The position numbers were made by a program, and so were the translations under genes. Of a stretch of 34,433 bases of DNA, positions 14,940-24,099 are shown one piece after another (within the stretch, counting starts at the first letter, position 1; each line of letters starts with the position of its first letter). Below the pieces are notes generated by a model, which saw only the letters and a list, made by a program, of their open reading frames with translations, was not told where the DNA came from and made no database searches. This DNA is from Cyclobacteriaceae bacterium (GTDB lineage: Bacteria; Bacteroidota; Bacteroidia; Cytophagales; Cyclobacteriaceae). Location of the stretch: assembly GCA_016787605.1 (NCBI GenBank), contig JAEUUE010000017.1:1-34433 (forward strand). Reading direction: 5' to 3'.

Positions 14940-16277
14940 CTACTTGATGAAGTCCAGGGCAAGAACCTGTTCACCGATTGCATAGCCCGACAACCTGCCT
15001 TGCTGATTGCCGGAAGGGAAGTGAATTCCGGCATAGATACGGCTTTGACCTGCTTCTTCTGCCATTTCGTAGAAGTTGCTGAACGATCGCGGCGCCAGGC
15101 CCAGGGAGAGCCGGGTGTGCGTTAAATCAGTGAAGGCAAAACTCTCTCCGAACAGGGAAGCCAGGATTTTTGACGCGCTGGCCGATTGGGTGGAGTGGCC
15201 GGAGGAGTATTCGGGAAATGGCGGGTTGGGGATCAGAGGAGTCCAAAGGGCGTCGATGTTGGGCTGAATGTACTGTGAAGGCCGGAGGAGGTTATGCGTG
15301 TACTTGACCTTCCAACAATAGACAAAGGCGTCGGCTACGGCAATGCCCATTTTCACATACCCCTCCGCCGCGGAGGCCAGGTTGAAGTTACCTTGAGAGA
15401 CCAATTGACTGAATATGCAGAGTGAATGTCCGGGGGGTGTGAAGGTCACAAAGCCCTCATCCGCCCAATAGTACGCGATGGTCTCTTGTTCGACGGTCAC
15501 ATTTTGGCCTGCCTGGTAAACCGTGTTGGCCTCGGCATAAAAGGCTGAAGCAGGGTCGGTGGAAAAGGTGGGGAAGCCTTGCGTCGTCACGATGGTCTTC
15601 AGGTTCTTGATAAATGTCCGGTTGTTGCCCCAGAACGGAAGGAGGGCCAACTGCGAATTCGTCGGCGCCCATAGTCCCGGCCCAACCGGGGGGACGTAGG
15701 AAGCAGGAAAGTTCCGGTTGAATGCTTTGTGACCACCGTCCGTCTTGGAATACCCGTACACGGAGTCGGCGACAGCTTGCCCAAACAATACCGAACGCTC
15801 AGCCACATCGGCGGAGACATTTTGAAACAGTTCCTGGTAGGCGGCTTCCAGCGAATCTATTTTGTACAATAGCGGCGCGGGTGCATTCTCAAACAACCGG
15901 GCCGTAATGCGCGCGGCGGCGGCGTTGGCGCTCAGGGCCCAGTGGTATTCCTTGGAGGCATCAGGGCTGGGCAGGTAGTTGAGGTCCGTCAGTTGCCCGA
16001 CCAACGATTGGCGGTTGGTTGTTCCGTGGACAATGGATTCATAGACGGCCAGGCCGCAATATCCGAACGCGCGGGAAACAATGGGAGGTGTGAACCCAGG
16101 CGATTCTTTGGCGTACAGCAATTGAAGATCAATCCAGTCGGTGACCAGGTCGCTGGGAAAAGTGTCGGCGGTGGCCGGTTGCTTTTGGGGATCATCGCTG
16201 CAACTCCCGAGCAAAGCGAGGGAGACCAGCAAAAGGGATGATCTATTCTTTAACCAGTTTTCCAGTTTGAACAACAT
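14940..16277 (-). CDS. Vanadium-dependent haloperoxidase / PAP2-type phosphatase lipoprotein
   Basis: This 445-residue lipoprotein has the signal SSLLLVSLALLGSC with lipobox cysteine 26. The C-terminal region carries the vanadate/phosphate pocket of the superfamily: PEYSSGHS with His361, and RIYAGIHFP with Arg413 and His419. Vanadium haloperoxidases oxidise halide with peroxide; related PAP2 proteins remove phosphate, and the sequence does not settle which applies. It should be attached to a membrane outside the cytoplasm. The ATG at 16277 lies inside the end of the upstream FG-GAP gene (35 base overlap), which points to translational coupling. No later ATG keeps the signal peptide, so this start is preferred. 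Confidence 0.87.
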   Translation of the reverse strand: MLFKLENWLKNRSSLLLVSLALLGSCSDDPQKQPATADTFPSDLVTDWIDLQLLYAKESPGFTPPIVSRAFGYCGLAVYESIVHGTTNRQSLVGQLTDLNYLPSPDASKEYHWALSANAAAARITARLFENAPAPLLYKIDSLEAAYQELFQNVSADVAERSVLFGQAVADSVYGYSKTDGGHKAFNRNFPASYVPPVGPGLWAPTNSQLALLPFWGNNRTFIKNLKTIVTTQGFPTFSTDPASAFYAEANTVYQAGQNVTVEQETIAYYWADEGFVTFTPPGHSLCIFSQLVSQGNFNLASAAEGYVKMGIAVADAFVYCWKVKYTHNLLRPSQYIQPNIDALWTPLIPNPPFPEYSSGHSTQSASASKILASLFGESFAFTDLTHTRLSLGLAPRSFSNFYEMAEEAGQSRIYAGIHFPSGNQQGRLSGYAIGEQVLALDFIK

Positions 16278-18288
16278 GACCGTTGGAGGTTAGGCGATAC
16301 AAATAAAGCCCGGGTGCCAGTTGGAGCTGCACGGTGGCTTCCGCATCCTGAATAAAGGTATGGAATACGCGGCGTCCCTGGACATCGAACAATTCCAGCA
16401 CGGAAGGTCCTGAAGGCCGGACAGTCAGGGAATGTGTAAGCGGGTTGGGGTATACGGCCGCGGCGGGCAGCACCTCACCGGGCAGAGCCGTAACAAACTC
16501 ACAAGACCCATCGTCGGTGTTGGCCGCGGAATTGTAATTAGCAGCACTAACGTTGGTGCATCCGGGCACAGCTGTGTAGCACCCGTAGTTAATCGTGGCC
16601 TGGCTGTCATAGTTGTCGGCCGCAGGATTGGTGCAACCGAGGATGCCAAATCCTGCGACTTCCTGCTGGATGCGGATATGCTTGTCGATCGGCGGATTGA
16701 GCACGCGGGTGCGGGAACCCCCGGGCCAGAAGACTTCCACCGAGTCGATGACGGTGGCGGAGCCAATGCCAAAGTGAAGCACGGAAGAGTTTTGGGAGGC
16801 GTGACTGCTTCCCCCGCTCAGTGACTTGATTCCCCGGGTGGCCGCATAGTATACTTTTACCGTGGCACCGAAGGCGTCGCGGTTGGTGGTGGTACCGTTT
16901 CCGGTAAGGCTCACCTGCAACCAGTGATTCGACAGCGTTTGCTCATTAATATAGTACAATACGTAGTCTTTTACCGGAACGCCGGTCGAGAGAAGCTTGG
17001 TGACGATCATGTCCTCGTCCCCGTCGTTGTCGAAATCCCCTACGGCCATTCCTTTGTGCATTCGCTTATCGTTTGTTCCGGACACGACAGACACGTCTTG
17101 AAAGGTCCCGTTCTTCAGGTTGTGGTAGAGTTTGTTTTCCGCGTTCTGGCTGGTTTCATAGGCTTTGGCCGCGGGCACGTACCCGTTGCTTACATACAAA
17201 TCTTCGTAACCGTCGTTGTCGTAATCAAAGAAGGCAGTTCCCCACCCCACGACATTCAGGTTGTCCGGGTCTTTGGCATCTTCAACGCCGGCGGCGGTAG
17301 TGACATCGGTAAATGTGCCCGGGGCAGTTTGTCTATAGAGAATGTTCCTGCCGAGGTTGGTCACATAGAGGTCCAGTTTTCCATCCTTGTCATAGTCACC
17401 CTGGGCGATACCCATGCCGAATATCTTGGCATCGAGACCACTCTCGCTGCGCCGGTCGTCAAAGCCGATGGTGGGGTAGGTGTTCTGGTAGTACGCATTG
17501 CCGATTTGGGTGAACATGCCGAAGTCATTCGCCACGTAGAGATCGGGCAGGTAGTCGCCGTTGATGTCCGTGAACAAACCAGCGAGGCCGCAACCTGAAT
17601 TGACGGGCCCGGGTGGTGCCGGAACATGCACGGTATCCATGACGTTGGCCGATCCTCCCACTTCCTGGAAGGTGAGACTGCCCAGGTTGCGATACAGTTC
17701 ATTGGGAGTGCAGGTGTGATTATAGCCTACCACGTCGCCGTTGGAGTTGAACAAGGTCCGCGGCACCTGCACGTAGTTGATGATGTAAATATCGGTTCTG
17801 CCGTCGAGGTCGTAATCGCCGGTTACGATCGCCTGCGTGTTTTTGGTTGTGGAGATGCCCGTGGATGGGGTGATGTGAGTGAAGGTTCCGTTGCCGTTAT
17901 TCTTATACACAAACATCGGCATGTTGCGTGCAGTGCCGACGATGACTTCGCGGAACCCGTCATTGTCGAGGTCGGCCGTGACGACGGAAGTCGTCTTATA
18001 GCCGGTGGAGGCGCTGAACCCGCCGGCCTGAACAGTTACGTCGGTAAAGACACCATTGCCCAGGTTCTTATACAGTTTGTCTTTCTCCAGTCCTCCGGTA
18101 AGGTAGACATCCTGCCATCCGTCGTTGTTGTAATCAAAGACTGCCACTGCAGCGCCCATGAAGTCGCTGGCCACGGCGAGGTGTTGCATCCCGTGGTTGA
18201 GGGCGCCTTCGGTGAAGGACTGGCCGGCACAAAGACTATATATAAGTGTACCGGCGAGCGAAAACAGGGTACATTTCAGGCGGTGCAT
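16243..18288 (-). CDS. T9SS-exported FG-GAP/VCBS repeat protein with ASPIC/UnbV domain (CRTAC1-like)
   Basis: This 681-residue exported protein begins MHRLKCTLFSLAG with a signal peptide ending at CAGQ. It then has many FG-GAP/VCBS repeats with calcium-loop motifs (DYDLDGRTD, DYDKDGKLD, DYDNDGYED, DFDNDGDED), an ASPIC/UnbV domain (about 440-540, with GGSSHASQN and EVFWPGG), two cysteine repeats of the GCTNPAADNY type, and a C-terminal type IX sorting domain (VYPNPLTHSLTV ... GLYLYRLTSNG). It is probably a surface or extracellular propeller protein of unknown ligand. The ATG at 18288 is preferred over a TTG six codons upstream. It overlaps the haloperoxidase gene, so the two likely work together outside the cell. 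Confidence 0.9.
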   Translation of the reverse strand: MHRLKCTLFSLAGTLIYSLCAGQSFTEGALNHGMQHLAVASDFMGAAVAVFDYNNDGWQDVYLTGGLEKDKLYKNLGNGVFTDVTVQAGGFSASTGYKTTSVVTADLDNDGFREVIVGTARNMPMFVYKNNGNGTFTHITPSTGISTTKNTQAIVTGDYDLDGRTDIYIINYVQVPRTLFNSNGDVVGYNHTCTPNELYRNLGSLTFQEVGGSANVMDTVHVPAPPGPVNSGCGLAGLFTDINGDYLPDLYVANDFGMFTQIGNAYYQNTYPTIGFDDRRSESGLDAKIFGMGIAQGDYDKDGKLDLYVTNLGRNILYRQTAPGTFTDVTTAAGVEDAKDPDNLNVVGWGTAFFDYDNDGYEDLYVSNGYVPAAKAYETSQNAENKLYHNLKNGTFQDVSVVSGTNDKRMHKGMAVGDFDNDGDEDMIVTKLLSTGVPVKDYVLYYINEQTLSNHWLQVSLTGNGTTTNRDAFGATVKVYYAATRGIKSLSGGSSHASQNSSVLHFGIGSATVIDSVEVFWPGGSRTRVLNPPIDKHIRIQQEVAGFGILGCTNPAADNYDSQATINYGCYTAVPGCTNVSAANYNSAANTDDGSCEFVTALPGEVLPAAAVYPNPLTHSLTVRPSGPSVLELFDVQGRRVFHTFIQDAEATVQLQLAPGLYLYRLTSNGHVVQTGKLVKE

Positions 18289-18394
18289 AGTTGTAAAAGT
18301 AGCCAATCTGAGGGTCGGGGGAATGCATCGGTTTTGTTTTGTCCAAGCTTTTTGAAAGAAGGTTGATTCCGAAAACGGTTGCGGGATGGTTTCC

Positions 18395-18427
18395 GGTAAA
18401 AATTCCTGGAAATTGCGATTTTTTACC
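18395..18427. other. Nested palindrome in the susC upstream region
   Basis: GGTAAAAA (18395-18402) and TTTTTACC (18420-18427) form an eight base perfect inverted repeat. Its centre begins with the small palindrome TTCCTGGAA (18403-18411). The 221 base gap between the divergent FG-GAP and susC starts holds nothing else I can name. The element could be an operator for the glycan locus or a stem-loop in a long leader. No regulator gene is nearby to match it with. Confidence 0.4.
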
Positions 18428-18509
18428 TTCCGACTCCCTCGAATTCATTGTAACATTGGTACCGATTTTTCGGCCTCTCTATTCAAATTAACCTAACCCC
18501 AGTTTTGGT

Positions 18510-21500
18510 ATGTCAAGTTTCTATCTGTCTGTTCGCAGGAATCTGACAGTCTTGCTCGTGCTGCTAAGCCTTACCGCGATGGCGCAGGAGCGGACTGTGA
18601 GTGGAAAAGTTACATCCGCTGATGACGGTGCGCCGGTTCCCGGGGCTAACGTGCTTGAAAAAGGCACCAGCAACGGTACCACCACCGACATGGATGGTAA
18701 CTTCAAGATCAGTGTCGCTTCAGAAAGTTCGGTACTGGTCTTTTCGTTTGTGGGCTTCTCCTCCCAGGAGATTGCCGTGGGTAACCAGACCCAGTTGAAT
18801 GTTGTTCTCCAGAGCGACATCACTACCCTGTCGGAAGTTGTGATCACCGGTTATGGCCAGCAGGAAAAGCGGGACGTGACCGGCGTGGTAACCGAAGTGA
18901 AGGCTACCTCTTTTAACAAAGGAGCGATTGTCTCTCCCGACCAGCTGATCGCCGGTAAGATTGCCGGTGTGCAGATCACTCCCAACAGCGGTGAGCCCGG
19001 AACAGGCGGAACCGTTAGGATTCGCGGAGGTACCTCCATTACCGCCAGCAACGATCCGTTGTACGTAGTGGATGGTGTACCGCTTGACATCAGTGGCGTT
19101 CCGGGTGCACGTAACCCCCTGAACTTCATCAACCCGAACGACATTGAATCCTTTGTTGTGTTGAAAGATGCTTCCGCGGCGGCTATTTACGGTTCACGTG
19201 CTGCCAACGGTGTGGTGATGATCACCACCAAGAAGGGTAAAGCGGGAGAGGCCAAAGTGACGTATGAAGGCTTCTATTCGATTTCCGAAATCACGAAGAA
19301 GCTTAGCGTATTGGACGGCCCGCAGTTCCGCGAAGTAGTTGACCTGTACTACCCCAGCGAAACGTCCAAGCTTTATGACTATAACCTCGTGGAGACCGCC
19401 ACGGTGAAAAAGACCAACACAGATTGGCAGAGCCAGCTTCTTCGCCAGGCCGCCGGTCAGAGTCACAACGTAAGCTTCTCGGGTGGCACGGAAAGCACCC
19501 TCGTTCGCGCCTCGTTGGGCTACCAGGATCAGCAGGGTATCATCAACCCTTCAAATACCAAGCGGACCAGTTTCGCCCTGAACCTGAATCAGCGACTCAT
19601 CGATGAGAAACTGAAGATCGAAGCCCACGTGAAGGGTTCGGAAACCAAAGACATTTTCTCCGACGGAGGAACCATGTATGGTTTGTACAGCATGGCACCC
19701 ACCCAGCCGGTCTACGATACGGCCGCCAACCCGCTCTACGGTGGGTATTGGGAATGGGCCAACGTACCGCTCGGCACCAAGAACCCCGTGGCCAACAACC
19801 GGATGACTCAAAACCAGGGTGTGGTCTATCGCGGCTTGGGTAACATCCGCTTCGACTACAAAATGGACGACCTGGTACCCGGTCTGCGAGCTGACCTCAA
19901 CCTGGGTATGGATATCACCAGCGGATTACGCAACTATTTCGCTCCCACGAACCTCCGCGCCCAGGCAGTACAAAGCTTCCCGGGTACTGCACAGGCAGAA
20001 AACACCCAGCGCATCAACAAGCTGCTGGAATTTGTATTCAACTACCAGAAGGAGCTCTCCAGCATCAACAGCAAACTTGATGTCACGGCCGGTTACTCCT
20101 GGCAGAACTTCTCTTCCGCGCGAAATGGCTATACAGGCAACGGCCTGTCCGACAACTCCTACGGCTTCTACAACCCGGCAGTAGCCACCGGCCAGAAGAT
20201 CATTTATGCCGATTACCAGGAAAACCGACTCATTTCCTTCTTCGGTCGTATCAACTATTCGCTGAAGGATAAGTACCTCTTGACGGTCAACCTGCGTAAC
20301 GACGGTTCCACCCGTTTCGGTCCGGATGTCCGCTGGGGTTTCTTCCCGTCGGCCGCTTTCGGATGGCGTATTTATGACGAAGATTTCTTCTCCGGATTGC
20401 AGGATGTATTCTCTGACATGAAGATCCGTGTGGGTTACGGTGTGACCGGTAACCAGGAGATCCCGAACTATGGTTATCTCCCCGTGTTCTCTCCGACGAA
20501 CGGCTTTGCCGAGTATCCTTTCGGCAGCCAGACCATTTCCCCGATCCGCCCGAATGCCGTTGACCCCAACCTGAAATGGGAAGAAACCTCCTCCCTCAAC
20601 GTGGGTGTTGATTTCGGCGTTTTGAAAGGTCGCTTGTCTGGATCCATTGAATACTATAACAAGGACACCAAAGATCTGCTCTTCATCAAGAACGTTCCGG
20701 CAGGTACGGCAACGGGCGACCAGGTGCTGACCAACATCGGTAAAGTCAACAACAGCGGATTTGAACTCACGTTGAACTATACGGTGATCAACCGGAGCGA
20801 CCTGCACTGGGATCTTGGTTTCAACTTCACGGCCAACTACAACAAGGTGATTTCGCTCGACGGTGTGGATGATCCCACCTTCCAGGGCTACGAAACCGGC
20901 GGCATCTCCGGCGGTCTCGGCAACAACGTACAGGTCTTCAAAGTCGGGTATCCTGTGAACACTTTCCGCCTGTATAAACACAAGTCCGGCGCCGATGGCA
21001 AGCCGCTCACCGACGGGGTGGATTGGAACAACGACGGCACGGTTAACCTGGCCGATATGTACGAGGATATCAACAAAGATGGTATTGTCAACGACCAGGA
21101 TCGCCAGCCTGATGCTTTGGCTTTCCCGGCTCCCAAGGCGTACCTCGGGTTGACTTCGAACCTGACCTGGAAAAACTTCGATTTCAGCTTCACGCTGCGT
21201 TCGAACCTGGGTGGACAAGTGTATAACAACGTGCTTTCCAGCAACGGTTACCTGAACCGGTTGTTTGAATTGGTGCCCAACAACGTGCCGACGGCTGCGT
21301 TGTACACCAACTTCCGCGCTCCCCAGTACCTGTCAAACTACTACCTCGAGGATGCTACCTTCGTTCGTATGGATAACATCACGCTGGGGTATACGATCAA
21401 CCAGGTTACCAAGGCCAGGATTCGCGTATATGCCACTGTGCAGAACGCCTTTGTGTGGACAAAGTACACGGGATTGGATCCTGAGGTTGTCAACGGTATC

Positions 21501-21560
21501 GACAACAACCTCTATCCCCGGTCCCGCACGTTTGTATTTGGTTTGAGTGTTGGATTCTAA
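18510..21560 (+). CDS. SusC/RagA family TonB-dependent outer membrane receptor
   Basis: This 1016-residue protein has a signal peptide cleaved near TAMA-Q26, a carboxypeptidase-regulatory-like domain (about 28-112, VSGKVTSADDGAPVPGANV), a TonB box region SEVVITGYG (about 112-120), a plug domain with VRIRGGTSIT, AAIYGSRAANGVVMITTKKG, and a long beta-barrel ending in the terminal phenylalanine of GLSVGF. A calcium-loop-like DINKDGIVNDQDR lies near residue 855-867, common in this family. It should import oligosaccharides across the outer membrane with energy from TonB. It opens the susCDE-like operon; the SusD gene starts 13 bases after its stop. GH13 neighbours point to alpha-glucans as the cargo. 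Confidence 0.96.
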   Translation: MSSFYLSVRRNLTVLLVLLSLTAMAQERTVSGKVTSADDGAPVPGANVLEKGTSNGTTTDMDGNFKISVASESSVLVFSFVGFSSQEIAVGNQTQLNVVLQSDITTLSEVVITGYGQQEKRDVTGVVTEVKATSFNKGAIVSPDQLIAGKIAGVQITPNSGEPGTGGTVRIRGGTSITASNDPLYVVDGVPLDISGVPGARNPLNFINPNDIESFVVLKDASAAAIYGSRAANGVVMITTKKGKAGEAKVTYEGFYSISEITKKLSVLDGPQFREVVDLYYPSETSKLYDYNLVETATVKKTNTDWQSQLLRQAAGQSHNVSFSGGTESTLVRASLGYQDQQGIINPSNTKRTSFALNLNQRLIDEKLKIEAHVKGSETKDIFSDGGTMYGLYSMAPTQPVYDTAANPLYGGYWEWANVPLGTKNPVANNRMTQNQGVVYRGLGNIRFDYKMDDLVPGLRADLNLGMDITSGLRNYFAPTNLRAQAVQSFPGTAQAENTQRINKLLEFVFNYQKELSSINSKLDVTAGYSWQNFSSARNGYTGNGLSDNSYGFYNPAVATGQKIIYADYQENRLISFFGRINYSLKDKYLLTVNLRNDGSTRFGPDVRWGFFPSAAFGWRIYDEDFFSGLQDVFSDMKIRVGYGVTGNQEIPNYGYLPVFSPTNGFAEYPFGSQTISPIRPNAVDPNLKWEETSSLNVGVDFGVLKGRLSGSIEYYNKDTKDLLFIKNVPAGTATGDQVLTNIGKVNNSGFELTLNYTVINRSDLHWDLGFNFTANYNKVISLDGVDDPTFQGYETGGISGGLGNNVQVFKVGYPVNTFRLYKHKSGADGKPLTDGVDWNNDGTVNLADMYEDINKDGIVNDQDRQPDALAFPAPKAYLGLTSNLTWKNFDFSFTLRSNLGGQVYNNVLSSNGYLNRLFELVPNNVPTAALYTNFRAPQYLSNYYLEDATFVRMDNITLGYTINQVTKARIRVYATVQNAFVWTKYTGLDPEVVNGIDNNLYPRSRTFVFGLSVGF

Positions 21561-21573
21561 ATTGCATAGGACA

Positions 21574-23217
21574 ATGAAAAATATGATCAAAAAGTCATGG
21601 ATCATTCTCCTCGTGGGAGTGATGGCTTGTACGGACCTGGATCTGCGCCCCAAAGGCGCCGCATCGTCCGACGTAATCCTGACCACACCGGAAGGGTATG
21701 AGAAGTTCCTGGCCAAGATGTATCAGGGCCTGGCGCACTCGGGTCAGAACGGCCCTGCCGGAGCCGGTGATATCCGGACTGGTGATGAAGGCTTCTCGCA
21801 ATACATGCGCGGGCTTTGGAACGCCGAAGAAATGCCTACCGACGAGGCTGTATCCCTCTGGGGCGACCCGGGCTTGAAAGACTACCACGCCCATAACTGG
21901 ACGTCTCAGAGCCCGTTCATTACCCAGTTCTACTATCGGATTTTCTATCAGATCTCCCTCGCCAACATGTTCCTGCGTGAGATTTCTGATGCTAACCTGA
22001 CTCGCCGCGGCCTCCCGAGCACGTTTATCAACACCACGGCAAAGGTTTACCGCGCCGAAGCACGCACCTTGCGCGCCCTGAGTTACTGGCATGGACTGAA
22101 TTATTTCCGCAACATTCCTTTTGCCGATGAGAACTCAGGAACCGACGCTCCTTCACAGGCCACCCCTCAGCAAATCTTTGATTTCATCGAGTCTGAGCTG
22201 ATTGCCGTGGAGGCTGACCTGCTTCCTTCCCGTACCAATCAGTACGGCCGCTTCGACCGCGCTGTGTCTTACATGATCCTGGCCAAGTTGTACCTGAACG
22301 CCGAAGTCTACATCGGTACGCCGAAGTATACGGAGGCCATCACGGTACTGAACAAGATCATCACCCCCTCCGGCGGAAACCTGGCGTATACGCTGGCCCC
22401 GGGTTACCAGGATAACTTCCTGACGGACAACAACACCTCGCCCGAGATGATCTTTGGCGTACCTGCCGACGGCATCAAGTCGCCGAACTACGGCGGTGTG
22501 ACCCTGATCATCAACGGAGCCATCGGCGGTGCCCTGGCAAGCCTTCCGCAGGTAGGCGGACGTAACCCGATTATGGGTAACAACCAGTCATGGGCCGGTC
22601 ACCGTACCACCAAAGCGCTGGTTAACTTGTTCCCGGATGAAACCGGTGTGATCGACGGCCGCGCCCTCTGGTATACCAACGGGCAGAGCAAGGAGATCAA
22701 CGACATCAACCAGTTTACCGACGGTTATATGGTCACCAAGTTCCGTAACGTCAACAAGAGCGGCGTTCCGGGCCAGGATGGCACCTTTACCGATACCGAC
22801 TATCCGCTGTTCCGCTATGCTGATGCCCTGATGATGTACGCAGAGGCCGTGGTTCGCGGCGGTACCGGTGGCAGCTTGCCTACGGCGATCACGTACATGA
22901 ACCAGATCCGTCAGCGCGCCTATGGTGCCGACTATGGTACGGGCGTTGCCCCGGGCCTGGGCGTGATCACCAGCCTCGACCTCAACCTCCTGTTGGATGA
23001 GCGTGGCCGCGAGTTCTACTGGGAAGGACACCGCCGCACGGATATGATCCGCTTCGGGGTGTTCAGCGACAACCCGACCAACAACCCTCGTGGCCTGTGG
23101 CCGTGGAAGGGTAACGTGAAAGACGGCGTTGCTACCAGCGCGATCCGGAACATTTACCCCATCCCGGCTTCGGACATTATTGCCAACCCGAAGTTGACGC
23201 AGAACCCCGGTTATTAA
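21574..23217 (+). CDS. SusD/RagB family starch-binding outer membrane lipoprotein
   Basis: This 547-residue lipoprotein has lipobox cysteine 19 (LLVGVMAC), the N-terminal region TDLDLRPKG that typically follows it, and the SusD helical TPR-like core, with the C-terminal signature LLLDERGREFYWEGHRRTDMIRFG. It forms the lid of the SusC transporter and binds glycan at the cell surface. The ATG at 21574 has AGGA five bases upstream; the GTG at 21547 that overlaps susC would displace the lipoprotein signal and was rejected. The gene lies 13 bases downstream of susC and 12 bases upstream of the SusE-like gene, so it is the second cistron of the operon. Confidence 0.95.
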   Translation: MKNMIKKSWIILLVGVMACTDLDLRPKGAASSDVILTTPEGYEKFLAKMYQGLAHSGQNGPAGAGDIRTGDEGFSQYMRGLWNAEEMPTDEAVSLWGDPGLKDYHAHNWTSQSPFITQFYYRIFYQISLANMFLREISDANLTRRGLPSTFINTTAKVYRAEARTLRALSYWHGLNYFRNIPFADENSGTDAPSQATPQQIFDFIESELIAVEADLLPSRTNQYGRFDRAVSYMILAKLYLNAEVYIGTPKYTEAITVLNKIITPSGGNLAYTLAPGYQDNFLTDNNTSPEMIFGVPADGIKSPNYGGVTLIINGAIGGALASLPQVGGRNPIMGNNQSWAGHRTTKALVNLFPDETGVIDGRALWYTNGQSKEINDINQFTDGYMVTKFRNVNKSGVPGQDGTFTDTDYPLFRYADALMMYAEAVVRGGTGGSLPTAITYMNQIRQRAYGADYGTGVAPGLGVITSLDLNLLLDERGREFYWEGHRRTDMIRFGVFSDNPTNNPRGLWPWKGNVKDGVATSAIRNIYPIPASDIIANPKLTQNPGY

Positions 23218-23229
23218 TTAAAAGACTCC

Positions 23230-23988
23230 ATGCATATGAAAACGAAAGTATTGTCAATGTTTGCGATTCTCCTCGTGGCAGGGGTCATTTCCTGCTCCCC
23301 GGATGAATTCACGCTCGATGGACTGCCTAAGCAGGGACCTGTGGTGGCTGGGTTTAACGTACCCGGCCTGCTGTTCGCAGGTGTGCCCACGGATGTTTCC
23401 GCCACGGTGAATGGCACGACCACGAATCCCGTCTCCGAAGTAACCTTCCAGGTGTTCAAGAAGGGCACCGAGGATATGGTTCGCGAGTTCACGGTAACAC
23501 CGACGACCACCACGGGTGTGGTCGTGGTGACCTGGACCGCCACGGATTCTGACCTCAGCACGCTCGAGGCTGGTGATTACATGCTCCGCGCCATCGGTTC
23601 TAATTCGGCCGGAAAGACCGTAAGCCAAACCTACTTCACGGTTCCCGACTATGTCGTGCCCCAGGCATGCCAGGTGGTGGGACAAGTGACGGTGATCATG
23701 CTGACTCCTCAGCCGCTTGCCGTTAGCGAAGTGGTGAGCGCCATCGGTAGCTTTACCGGGTCCGGTTGGGGTACAGATGCCAACATGATCCGCATCAAGC
23801 AAGGTGTGTACTGTGTGGCTCTGCCGCTGACAGGGGGAGATCAGTTTAAGTTCCGCCTCAATGCGAGCTGGGGAACCCAGGAGAAGAAGGACAACTGCAA
23901 CGACGGTGACAACCGTTCCGCCCCGGGCGGAAGCTGGCCTTCCATCTCTATCCAGAACGTCCCGAAATGGGGCGGCTATGGCTGCTAA
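23230..23988 (+). CDS. SusE/SusF-like outer membrane glycan-binding lipoprotein
   Basis: This protein of 252 residues has a lipoprotein signal LLVAGVISC followed by SPDEF. An Ig-like SusE N-terminal domain fills about 25-140 (FNVPGLLFAGVPTDVSATV). The C-terminal 100 residues (IGSFTGSGWGTDANM ... FKFRLNASWG ... NCNDGDNRS) resemble the small starch-binding modules of SusE/SusF. It is shorter than classical SusE and seems to carry one such module. It should hold glycan at the cell surface for SusC/SusD. ATGs at 23230 and 23236 are equally possible; neither has a clear ribosome site. A strong terminator follows, closing the susCDE-like operon. Confidence 0.8.
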   Translation: MHMKTKVLSMFAILLVAGVISCSPDEFTLDGLPKQGPVVAGFNVPGLLFAGVPTDVSATVNGTTTNPVSEVTFQVFKKGTEDMVREFTVTPTTTTGVVVVTWTATDSDLSTLEAGDYMLRAIGSNSAGKTVSQTYFTVPDYVVPQACQVVGQVTVIMLTPQPLAVSEVVSAIGSFTGSGWGTDANMIRIKQGVYCVALPLTGGDQFKFRLNASWGTQEKKDNCNDGDNRSAPGGSWPSISIQNVPKWGGYGC

Positions 23989-24006
23989 TATGTGATGATC
24001 ATACTG

Positions 24007-24036
24007 AAAAAGGCTGTCTGCAAGGGCAGCCTTTTT
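24007..24036 (+). terminator. Rho-independent terminator of the susCDE-like operon
   Basis: AAAAAGGCTG (24007-24016) and CAGCCTTTTT (24027-24036) form a perfect ten base stem with a ten base loop, ending in five T. It lies 18 bases after the SusE-like stop codon. The flanking A and T runs make it work on both strands in principle. Confidence 0.85.
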
Positions 24037-24070
24037 CGTATGGCGGTTATCTGAAGCCAGCCTGGGGAAT

Positions 24071-24078
24071 TAATTTTG
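24071..24078 (+). promoter_or_regulatory. Bacteroidota -7 promoter element for the first GH13 gene
   Basis: TAATTTTG exactly matches the TAnnTTTG -7 box. It lies 22 bases before the ATG at 24100 and after the terminator at 24007-24036, where a new promoter is needed. The -33 region has only GTTA, not a clear TTG, so it is moderate evidence. Confidence 0.4.
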
Positions 24079-24099
24079 CTGTCTAATAGTTTTCTGAAA

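Noticed and set aside
19926-21218. A 430-codon open frame on the minus strand inside susC
   Set aside because: It is antisense to a full SusC protein with plug and barrel motifs, and its translation has no recognisable domain.
24076-24099. TTG start for the first GH13 gene
   Set aside because: The TTG falls in the probable -7 promoter box, and the ATG at 24100 directly precedes a normal signal peptide.
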